Of a stretch of 7,825 bases of DNA, positions 1 through 5,918 are shown in pieces. A program made the translations under genes and the position numbers. The notes under the pieces are model-generated. The model saw only the letters and a list, made by a program, of their open reading frames with translations. It made no database searches and was not told the DNA's origin. The stretch spans positions 1-7,825 of the forward strand of contig JADLHR010000003.1 of assembly GCA_020848665.1 (NCBI GenBank), in the 5' to 3' direction. Numbering within the stretch: position 1 is the stretch's first letter; each line of letters starts with the position of its first letter. The stretch is from Anaerolineae bacterium. GTDB lineage: Bacteria; Chloroflexota; Anaerolineae; Aggregatilineales; Aggregatilineaceae.

Positions 1-1418
1 CCGGTGCCCTGGAGGCGGAAGGTCCGCGCCTCGCCCAGCTTGGTGGCCGCGAACACCGCGTGGATGCGCGTGCTGTGCCGTCCCGCGCCGAGCGTCTTCG
101 GCTGCGTGCCGGTGATGTACGCCTTAAGCGCTTCGTAGACCGGCGTGAGCGTAAAGTCCGGCTCGACCATGCGAAAATAGTACCAGCTTGCGCCGCGCTC
201 GGAGTCGTCGGCGCGCTTGAAGTACCAGTAGCTGATCACGCCGATCCAGGGCCATTCCTCGATGGCGCGGGCGTAGGCCAGCGGCGCCCAGGTGGCAGCC
301 TCGTCCATCGTCACGCGCCCGTACCGCTCCCCATCTGTGATTGCAGGGTCATCGGGAACCGGGTTCCAGCCCGCTTCGCTGATCCAGATCGGCTTGTCCG
401 CGTCACCGTTGGCGATCATCATATCGCGCACCCAGAGCACGCGCGGAAAATTGATCGTGGTCTGGCGCAGGCGCCGATCAGTCGGGCCGCTCCATAGCCC
501 ATACCCCTGCACACTCAGCACGTCGAAACAGTCGCCCGCCCCGGCCTGGTACATGCGCTGCAAATAGAGCAGGTCATAGGCGTTGCGCCCGCTGAGGTCG
601 ATGGTCGGCCCCAGCGCGCCGCTGATCACGACGATCTGCGGATCGACCGCTTTCAGCGCGGCGTAGGTGCGGCACAACATCTCGGTGTACGCCTCGGCGC
701 TGACGGTCTGCTCGCCCCATTCCGGGTAAAGGTTCGGCTCGTTCCAGACCTGATAATGCGTGATCCGGCTCTGGTAGCGCCCGGCCACCGCCGCCGCGTA
801 ATCGACGAAATCCTGCATGTCGGCGGGCGGCGCGAAATCGCCCGGCACGTCGGGCGACTGCGCCCAATCGGGCGGAGCGCTCAGCCGCGCGATGATCCGC
901 ACGCCATACCTCTCGGCCAGATCGACGATCGTGTCGTACTTCTCCCAGGCGCTGATCGCGTCCGGCTGACCGTCGCCGTCACGGTCGTGGCGGCGGTCGG
1001 TGAAGTCACCCTTGCCGTCGATCTCGATGTCTTCCCAGGGGAACTGCTGGCGAATCCAGCCGAAGCCCGCCTCGGCGATCAGGCGCATCTGCTGCTCACG
1101 CTTGCTCAGCTCGACTTCCTGTTCCAGGAAGGTGTTGACGCCAAAGGGGTTGACGACGTTGTGCGCGACTGGCGCAAATGGCTCCGTTCGCGGCTGGACG
1201 CGCGTCCAGCGTGCGAGGTATTGCCCGAAGCCGACGATCTGCCCGCCGGGGTCGGTCTCGCCGGTCAGCTCCCAGAGCGCCTGGTAGACGCGACCCTCGA
1301 ACGCCAGGTCGAGCGCCAGCGCGCCCCCGCCCAGCGCGATGAGTGCAATCAGCATGGCCCAGGTACGCAGGCGGAACCCAAGCAGACGGCGGACGGGGAA
1401 AGAAGACGAGTCGCTCAT
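1..1418 (-). CDS. Membrane-anchored glycoside hydrolase, clan GH-A (GH5/GH39-like), C-terminus cut by window edge
   Basis: I translated this frame by hand: 472 codons without a stop, open at the left edge. The N-terminus has a short basic stretch (R10, R11, R16, R18) followed by a hydrophobic segment at about residues 20-36, so it is probably a signal anchor with the enzyme outside the membrane. The body is a TIM-barrel glycosidase: WNEPN at 225-229 gives the likely acid/base E227 at the end of strand 4, and WISEAGW at 345-351 gives the likely nucleophile E348 at the end of strand 7. That pair is characteristic of retaining clan GH-A enzymes. An acidic loop DRDGDGQPD (145-153) fits the DxDxDGxxD calcium-binding pattern. 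The visible part has only two cysteines, C249 and C297. Exact family and substrate cannot be told; a beta-glycosidase or xylosidase acting on surface polysaccharide is a guess. ATG 1418 is preferred to the in-frame ATG at 1427, which overlaps the TATAAT box; the frame closes upstream with TAA at 1446-1448. Confidence 0.92.
   Translation of the reverse strand, partial: MSDSSSFPVRRLLGFRLRTWAMLIALIALGGGALALDLAFEGRVYQALWELTGETDPGGQIVGFGQYLARWTRVQPRTEPFAPVAHNVVNPFGVNTFLEQEVELSKREQQMRLIAEAGFGWIRQQFPWEDIEIDGKGDFTDRRHDRDGDGQPDAISAWEKYDTIVDLAERYGVRIIARLSAPPDWAQSPDVPGDFAPPADMQDFVDYAAAVAGRYQSRITHYQVWNEPNLYPEWGEQTVSAEAYTEMLCRTYAALKAVDPQIVVISGALGPTIDLSGRNAYDLLYLQRMYQAGAGDCFDVLSVQGYGLWSGPTDRRLRQTTINFPRVLWVRDMMIANGDADKPIWISEAGWNPVPDDPAITDGERYGRVTMDEAATWAPLAYARAIEEWPWIGVISYWYFKRADDSERGASWYYFRMVEPDFTLTPVYEALKAYITGTQPKTLGAGRHSTRIHAVFAATKLGEARTFRLQGT
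960..986 (-). other. DxDxDGxxD calcium-binding-type loop inside the glycosidase
   Basis: Residues D145, D147, D149, G150 and D153 match the loop seen in dockerins, thrombospondin type 3 repeats and related EF-hand-like motifs. It lies between the early barrel strands, after PWEDIEIDGKGDF and before the helix starting SAWEKYD, so it is probably an inserted structural calcium site rather than a separate domain. Calcium binding is inferred from the pattern only. Confidence 0.55.
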
Positions 1419-1425
1419 GGCGGGC

Positions 1426-1431
1426 ATTATA
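1426..1431 (-). promoter_or_regulatory. Perfect -10 box for the glycosidase gene, possibly leaderless
   Basis: The minus strand reads TATAAT, an exact sigma-70 -10 hexamer, ending 7 bases before the ATG at 1418. Transcription starting at the usual distance would begin at or within a base or two of the start codon, and no Shine-Dalgarno sequence precedes that ATG. No convincing -35 hexamer lies 15-19 bases upstream; that stretch is occupied by the AGCGGTTAGC-type repeat. Confidence 0.45.
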
Positions 1432-1440
1432 GCGAAAAGA

Positions 1441-1543
1441 AGCGATTAGCGGTTAGCGATTGGCGGTTAGCAAGAACAGCGAAGCGTGAGGGAGATATTC
1501 ACCGGCGGGGTACACGCCTGGCTTTCGGCTTTCGCTAACCGCT
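1441..1543. repeat. Intergenic element: 14-bp tandem repeat plus inverted copy
   Basis: A 14-bp unit (AGCGATTAGCGGTT) at 1441-1454 is repeated at 1455-1468 with one change (A to G), followed by AGC. The 12-mer AGCGGTTAGCGA at 1448-1459 recurs in perfect inverted orientation at 1532-1543, with one further near-match step outward, so the stretch has about 12-15 bp inverted ends around roughly 70 bases. Just inside the right arm is a short direct repeat, GGCTTTC GGCTTTC. This could be a REP/MITE-like element or regulatory DNA in the divergent promoter region. I saw no other copy in the window. Confidence 0.55.
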
Positions 1544-1596
1544 GATTTCCCGCATGGATCGCGTGCAGCCGGACGCCAGGTGGCTCGAATGATTGG

Positions 1597-1605
1597 TGCT
1601 AGAAT
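1597..1605 (+). promoter_or_regulatory. Extended -10 promoter upstream of the DUF3160 gene
   Basis: TGCTAGAAT matches an extended -10 element (TGn plus TAGAAT, five of six bases of TATAAT). A start about 7 bases downstream would give a leader of roughly 35 nucleotides before ATG 1648. There is no good -35, which an extended -10 can tolerate. An alternative pairing, TTGGTG at 1593-1598 with TATTGA at 1616-1621 (17-bp spacer), has a weaker -10. Confidence 0.4.
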
Positions 1606-1634
1606 AAAAGCGGCATATTGAGCCTTTGAGGGGC

Positions 1635-1638
1635 GGAG
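1635..1638 (+). promoter_or_regulatory. Ribosome binding site for the DUF3160 gene
   Basis: GGAG lies 9 bases before ATG 1648 within a purine-rich run (GAGGGGCGGAGAA). It supports this start, which also gives a well-formed signal peptide. Confidence 0.6.
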
Positions 1639-1647
1639 AACAAAACG

Positions 1648-4179
1648 ATGAGAGCATCGCGTTTGTGGATCACGTTGGTGCTGTTGGCGCTGGTGGCAAG
1701 TCTGCTGGCGCCGGGATGGGCCGGATTACGCTCAGCGAGCGCGCAGGCTGGCTGCGAAAGCGCGCCGCCGCCGCGCCTGGTGCCCGGCGAGCGGGGCGCG
1801 GTCAGCTTCACCGATGGGCAGCCGCTCAATGTGCGCGGCTCGGCCTCGCGCTCCAGCCCGGTGATCGGGCGGCTGGTCGAGGGGGCGGAGTTCGACGTGG
1901 TAGAGGGGCCGGTGTGCGCCGATGGGCTGTATTGGTGGCACATCAAAACGCCTGACATTGCGGGCGTCGCCGCCGAGGGCGCGGACGGCGTCTACTTTGT
2001 CGAGCCGGTGCCGGGCGCGTGGCCGACCCCGTCGCATGAAGCCGGGCCGCCGCCGCTGACGACTGGTGGGCCGTTCACCGCCTGGGATTGGGCCGCGCTC
2101 GTTGCGGACTCGTGGCTCAAGGACGCGCCCGATCCGCTGGCGCTGCAACTGCCGCCCAGCTATCAGGGCGACCTGCCTGCGCTGCCGGTCGATCTGAATG
2201 CGGTACAGTTCGTGGACGATGCCGGGCTGAACGCCGCGCAACTGGCGCTGCTGGCGCAGAACGGGTTTGTCGTTGTCCCGGCCGGGCTGAAGCAGTTCCA
2301 CGAAGCCTACGCCGAGACGGAAAACTGGTGGACCGTCCCGCTCGATTATGACTGGCAGAGCGACGAGCCAGCGGGCATCGGGCACGCCTACTTCGTCACG
2401 ACCGACGCCATGCTCCACGCGCTGCACTTCATCTTCGACAACCTGCTGACCGACCTGGAAAAGCAGCGTTTCGTGGACCTGACCGGGCATACGGTGCTGC
2501 TGCCCACGCTGCAAGCGGCGCACGCGCAGGCCACTGAGGCGGCGGGCACACCGCTCGAAGGCGCCGCGCGCGCAGCCGAGCTTTATCTGGCGGTCGGGCT
2601 GGAACTGTACGCGCCGGGCGAAGCGGCGGCAATCGTCGGGCCAGAGCTGGCCGCCGAGGCGCAGTCGGTCGCGGCGCTGGCGCTCGCCGGTGAGGGGCAG
2701 GTCGAAATCCCCTTCCTTTCCGGCTACCGGGAAGATTTCAGCCAGTACCGCCCACGCGGCCACTACGCCGGGGATGAGGCGCTGGAGCGTTACTTCCGGG
2801 GAACGATGTGGCTCAGCCGGATCACCTTCCTGGAGAACGATCCACAGCAGCTTCGCGTCGCGCTGATGCTGCTGCGCGCGCTGAATAACGCACCGGGCGC
2901 GCTGGCAGGCTGGAACGCGCTGCACGACACCCTTAGCTTTTTGATCGGCCCTTCGGACGACCCCGGCCCGCGCGAGTACCTGCCGCTGGCCGAGGCGAGC
3001 TTCGGCGCGGGGCTGCCGCTCGACGCGCTGGCCGACGCTGGCCGGATGGAAGCGTTCCAGGCGTCGCTGGTGTCGCTGCCCGGTCCGCGTGTCAACGGGC
3101 TGATCGTGCCGGACGACACGACCGCCGAGGAGTTGGAGGAGGACACACGCGGCTTCCGGTTCATGGGCCAGCGTTTTACCTTCGATGGCTACATCATGCA
3201 GCAGGTGATGTATCCGTATGTTGGCACGCGCGAGATGCCGCGCCTGCTCCCGCTGGGGCTGGATGTCGCGGCGGCGCTCGGCTCGGAGACGGCCTACAAC
3301 TTGGCAATCGACGCCGGAGCGGGGGACTTTCTCAACTACGACGCGCAGATTCTGTCGCTTGCGGCGCAGATCGATGCGCTCAGCCAGGATAACTGGCGAG
3401 AGAACACCTACGGCGCGTGGCTGTGGACGCTGCGCCCGCTGTGGGATCGCACCGGCGCTAACCCGTACCCGCCGCTGATGCAGACCGATGCCTGGCTGCG
3501 CAAGGACCTGCAAACCGGCCTGGCAAGCTGGACCGAGTTAAAACACGACACGGTGCTCTACGTCAAGCAGCCGACCGGTTTCGGTGGCGGTGGCCTGCCG
3601 CTGACCAGCTTTGGCTATGTCGAGCCGAATCCGCTGGTCTTCGCGCGGATCGCGGTCGTGGCGGCGATAACGTACCAGGGCCTGGAAGCGCAGGGCTTTT
3701 CCGTACCGGCGGGCGAGCATTTCGAGGACACGGTTCTGACGACGCTCGACGCACTGCGCACATTCGGCGCGCAATCGGCCCGGCTGGCGGAGATCGCGCG
3801 TAAGGAGCTGGCTGGCGAGCCGCTCTCCGAAGACGACTTCTGGATGATCCTGGGCTTCCACAATGATCTGTACGTGCTGCTCTACACGCTCTGGCAGGGT
3901 GAAGGTGAGCCGGACCCGGTCGCGCTGGTGACGGATGTCGCCAGCAATCCAAGCGTCGGAACCGCGCTGCAAGAAGCCGTCGGCGAGGTGGACTATATCT
4001 ACGTTGTCGTGACGCTGCCGGACGGCTCGTTGCAGTTGACGCGCGGCGGCGTGTTCAGCTACTACGAGTTCCTGCACGACATCAACGATCGCATGACGGA
4101 TGGCGAATGGCGCGCGCAGGTCGCCAGCGGCGATCTGCCGCCGCGTCCGGCGTGGACCAGCGCGTTCTTTAGCGAGTAA
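1648..4179 (+). CDS. Secreted SH3-DUF3160 protein
   Basis: An 843-residue exported protein of unknown biochemical function. Residues 1-34 form a signal peptide (R2, R5, hydrophobic 6-26, AQA cleavage site at 32-34). Residues about 49-121 are a bacterial SH3-like domain: LNVRG at 60-64, YWWHIKT at 95-101, and a final VYFVEPV. The rest, about 140-835, has the DUF3160 hallmarks: FVTTDAMLHALHF at 249-261, RGHY at 370-373 leading to YFRGTMWLSR at 382-391, YVGTREMPRL, and SWTELKHDTVLY at 627-638. DUF3160 is a family without an assigned activity; the family call rests on these motifs. The only cysteines outside the signal peptide are C36 and C90, which bracket the core of the SH3 domain and may form a disulfide. 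The invariant-looking D253, H257, H260, H633 and D634 are candidates for an active or metal site, which is speculation. It is the first gene of a probable two-gene operon. Binding to cell wall or envelope glycan through SH3 is the likeliest localisation cue. Confidence 0.93.
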   Translation: MRASRLWITLVLLALVASLLAPGWAGLRSASAQAGCESAPPPRLVPGERGAVSFTDGQPLNVRGSASRSSPVIGRLVEGAEFDVVEGPVCADGLYWWHIKTPDIAGVAAEGADGVYFVEPVPGAWPTPSHEAGPPPLTTGGPFTAWDWAALVADSWLKDAPDPLALQLPPSYQGDLPALPVDLNAVQFVDDAGLNAAQLALLAQNGFVVVPAGLKQFHEAYAETENWWTVPLDYDWQSDEPAGIGHAYFVTTDAMLHALHFIFDNLLTDLEKQRFVDLTGHTVLLPTLQAAHAQATEAAGTPLEGAARAAELYLAVGLELYAPGEAAAIVGPELAAEAQSVAALALAGEGQVEIPFLSGYREDFSQYRPRGHYAGDEALERYFRGTMWLSRITFLENDPQQLRVALMLLRALNNAPGALAGWNALHDTLSFLIGPSDDPGPREYLPLAEASFGAGLPLDALADAGRMEAFQASLVSLPGPRVNGLIVPDDTTAEELEEDTRGFRFMGQRFTFDGYIMQQVMYPYVGTREMPRLLPLGLDVAAALGSETAYNLAIDAGAGDFLNYDAQILSLAAQIDALSQDNWRENTYGAWLWTLRPLWDRTGANPYPPLMQTDAWLRKDLQTGLASWTELKHDTVLYVKQPTGFGGGGLPLTSFGYVEPNPLVFARIAVVAAITYQGLEAQGFSVPAGEHFEDTVLTTLDALRTFGAQSARLAEIARKELAGEPLSEDDFWMILGFHNDLYVLLYTLWQGEGEPDPVALVTDVASNPSVGTALQEAVGEVDYIYVVVTLPDGSLQLTRGGVFSYYEFLHDINDRMTDGEWRAQVASGDLPPRPAWTSAFFSE

Positions 4180-4203
4180 GCGCGTCTTGCGCCTGTCAAT
4201 TGC

Positions 4204-4230
4204 CGGGGCGGTGTTCACAGCGCCGCCCCG
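4204..4230 (+). promoter_or_regulatory. GC-rich intercistronic hairpin before the second operon gene
   Basis: CGGGGCGGTG (4204-4213) pairs with CGCCGCCCCG (4221-4230), giving a 10-bp stem with one G-U wobble and a 7-base loop (TTCACAG). It is followed by CTGAAAAAGG rather than a T-tract, so it does not look like an intrinsic terminator. Lying 8-9 bases upstream of the ribosome binding site of the next gene, it may block 3' decay of the upstream message or tune expression of the second gene. Confidence 0.55.
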
Positions 4231-4238
4231 CTGAAAAA

Positions 4239-4243
4239 GGGGG
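4239..4243 (+). promoter_or_regulatory. Ribosome binding site that fixes the start at 4248
   Basis: The purine run AAAAAGGGGGAAAG ends directly at ATG 4248, with the G-run 4 bases from the start codon. This, and the signal peptide that begins there, favours 4248 over an in-frame TTG at 4200, which lies before the hairpin and has no Shine-Dalgarno sequence. Confidence 0.6.
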
Positions 4244-4247
4244 AAAG

Positions 4248-5783
4248 ATGAAGCTGCAACTTTCTCGCGCTGCGCTGGCGATTTTGCTGAGTCTTGTCGC
4301 TGCGCTGCTGCCGTTTTCCGGCGGCGCTGAGCGGGCGCGCGCGGGCGGCGGCTGGTCCGTCTGGCTCTATAACGGCGCGACGGGCGTGCTGGCGCGTGTC
4401 TTCCCGGACGGCCTCGCGCCGGAGACGTACTCGTTTCCACTGCCGCTCGGCGTGGCGGACCCGCCCTACGCGCTCGCCTTTTCGCCCAACGGCGATCGCA
4501 TGGCTGCCTGCCTGACCGATCTGTCCGGTGTGACAAGCGTGCGCGTCTACGATATTTACTACGCGCTCTATCGCGCCATGTACGAGGCGCCCGGCCCGGT
4601 TGAAGGCTGCTGGCTGGAACCGGGTAGTTTCAGCGAGGATGGATCGCAGCTTGCGGTCGGCCTGTTCAACCATTATCCTGACCCCGCCGATCCGCGCCCC
4701 GAGTGGGAGCTGCTGGTGATCCACGCGGAGACTGGCGCCGCGATCTACCGCCTGACCGCCCGCGACCCGCAGATCGCCGCGCTGGGGCTGGACATCAGCG
4801 GCACGATCCCGGCGGTTGTCCGGTTCGAGCCGCAGACGGCTACCACACCGGGCGAAATTGCGTTCAAGCCCATCTGGTACGGCACAGAAGGCGCGCCGGA
4901 GTATCACAGCCTGGTCTGGCGGCTGGCCGATGGCAGCGTGCGCGTCGAGGGGCTGCACGGCAAAGGCGGGTATGACCAGTTGGCTGCCAGCGGCGAGGTG
5001 GCCTACCTGGACGAGTTCGACTGGCTGCCGAAGGGTGTGCTCGAAGGGCCAGGCTACCTCTATAACGTGGTCATGTATGCCGCGCCGGGCAGTGAGCCGT
5101 TTGTCGTTTTCCAGGCTGGGGCGGCGGTGCTCGGATCGCCCACGTTTATTGACGGCGGGCGGCGCCTGGCCGCGTACCGCTACATCCCGCCCGGCCCGCC
5201 GGACTGGACCGTGATCGAGCGCGACGGGACCTACCGGGCGCTGCCGATTGCCGATGAGGTGTACCAGCTCTGGGGCACACCGGATGGCTATGTCAGCTTC
5301 TCGGATGGCGAGTTTGGAGTCTCCCCGCCGATGGTGCGCTATGGGCGCTTCTTGCCGGATGGCACCGTCGAGACACATGACGCCTGGAGCGGGGCGCTGG
5401 GCGAGGTCTGGCGCGTGGTGTGGGTCAGCCCGCTGACCGGTGGAGACGGCTTGCCGCCGTTCGGGCCGTTTGCCCTGCTCGGCGCGCCGCCGGTGATGAC
5501 GCCGACGGCCAGCGCCCCATTCGGACTGGCGATCGGCGGCATGGCCCTGATCAACACGACCGAGGGTGACTTTCTGCGCGTGCGCAGCGGCCCCGGCACG
5601 GCCTACGCTGTGCTGTTCCAATTGTCCAACGGGTCGCTCGTGACGGTGCGCGAGGGGCCGCTCAGCGGTGGTGAGTACACCTGGTGGCGCATCGAAACCG
5701 GCGATGGGCGCTCCGGCTGGGTGGTTGATGGCGTGCCCGAAGCGGGCGGCTGGCTGCAAACGCTGGTGCCTGTCGGCGGGTAG
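4248..5783 (+). CDS. Secreted beta-propeller-like protein with C-terminal SH3 domain
   Basis: A 511-residue exported protein. Residues 1-32 are a signal peptide (K2, R7, hydrophobic 8-23, ARA cleavage site at 30-32). The main body carries at least three blade-like motifs of the TolB/PD40 or WD40 type: AFSPNGDRMA at 77-86, SFSEDGSQLA at 127-136 and TFIDGGRRLA at 299-308. It therefore probably folds as a beta-propeller, though the number of blades is not clear. A Pro/Gly/Ala-rich linker at about 400-432 leads to a bacterial SH3 domain at about 434-508 with LRVRSGPG at 443-450, WWRIET from 479 and GWVVDG at 490-495. The SH3 resembles that of the preceding DUF3160 protein. There are only two cysteines, C88 and C121. 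The gene follows the DUF3160 gene by 68 bp on the same strand with no terminator between them, so the two are likely co-transcribed. No catalytic motif was recognised; a binding or scaffold role at the cell surface is the best guess. Confidence 0.9.
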   Translation: MKLQLSRAALAILLSLVAALLPFSGGAERARAGGGWSVWLYNGATGVLARVFPDGLAPETYSFPLPLGVADPPYALAFSPNGDRMAACLTDLSGVTSVRVYDIYYALYRAMYEAPGPVEGCWLEPGSFSEDGSQLAVGLFNHYPDPADPRPEWELLVIHAETGAAIYRLTARDPQIAALGLDISGTIPAVVRFEPQTATTPGEIAFKPIWYGTEGAPEYHSLVWRLADGSVRVEGLHGKGGYDQLAASGEVAYLDEFDWLPKGVLEGPGYLYNVVMYAAPGSEPFVVFQAGAAVLGSPTFIDGGRRLAAYRYIPPGPPDWTVIERDGTYRALPIADEVYQLWGTPDGYVSFSDGEFGVSPPMVRYGRFLPDGTVETHDAWSGALGEVWRVVWVSPLTGGDGLPPFGPFALLGAPPVMTPTASAPFGLAIGGMALINTTEGDFLRVRSGPGTAYAVLFQLSNGSLVTVREGPLSGGEYTWWRIETGDGRSGWVVDGVPEAGGWLQTLVPVGG

Positions 5784-5802
5784 ACCCGGACACGACCAGA
5801 TA

Positions 5803-5839
5803 AAGCGCAGCGAGGCCACCCCCTGGCCCCGCTGCGCTT
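5803..5839. terminator. Bidirectional hairpin terminator between convergent genes
   Basis: AAGCGCAGCGAGGCCA (5803-5818) and TGGCCCCGCTGCGCTT (5824-5839) form a 16-bp stem around a CCCCC loop. On the plus strand one pair is an A-C mismatch; on the minus strand it becomes a G-U wobble. The tails are short (TTATA on plus, TTTAT on minus). The position, 20 bases after the stop of the plus gene and about 80 after that of the minus gene, fits a shared terminator. Confidence 0.75.
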
Positions 5840-5887
5840 ATAGGATCGACCCCTGCCAGCCAGGTTGAGGGCGCGGCCTCCTCTGCA

Positions 5888-5904
5888 CGGCGCGAGCCGC
5901 GCCG
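5888..5904. other. Small GC hairpin after the ATPase gene
   Basis: CGGCGCG (5888-5894) and CGCGCCG (5898-5904) form a 7-bp stem with a 3-base loop, 14 bases past the minus-strand stop codon. There is no T-run after it, so it may only add to the larger terminator or mean nothing in GC-rich DNA. Confidence 0.3.
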
Positions 5905-5918
5905 GACCAGGCTTTGCG

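Noticed and set aside
756..1538. 260-codon plus-strand frame over the glycosidase gene
   Set aside because: The minus strand here reads WNEPN and other glycosidase motifs without a stop, so this frame is a shadow; it also runs through the intergenic repeat.
1744..1755. Lipobox (QAGC, with C36) at the DUF3160 signal peptide
   Set aside because: Glutamine at the -3 position is unusual for a lipoprotein signal, and a good AQA signal peptidase I site ends at residue 34. C36 is more simply a disulfide partner of C90.
1732..3513. 593-codon open frame antisense to the DUF3160 gene
   Set aside because: The protein is rich in Arg, Gln and Gly with no recognisable domain, has no ribosome binding site, and lies fully opposite a gene with clear signal peptide and family motifs. 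Long antisense frames are expected in GC-rich coding DNA.
4200..4247. Upstream TTG start adding 16 residues to the propeller protein
   Set aside because: It would bury the signal peptide behind a charged extension, place the start before a strong hairpin, and ignore the purine-rich ribosome binding site just before ATG 4248.
4215..5819. 534-codon open frame antisense to the propeller gene
   Set aside because: Low-complexity Arg/Ala/His-rich translation, covers the terminator, and opposes a well-supported exported protein.
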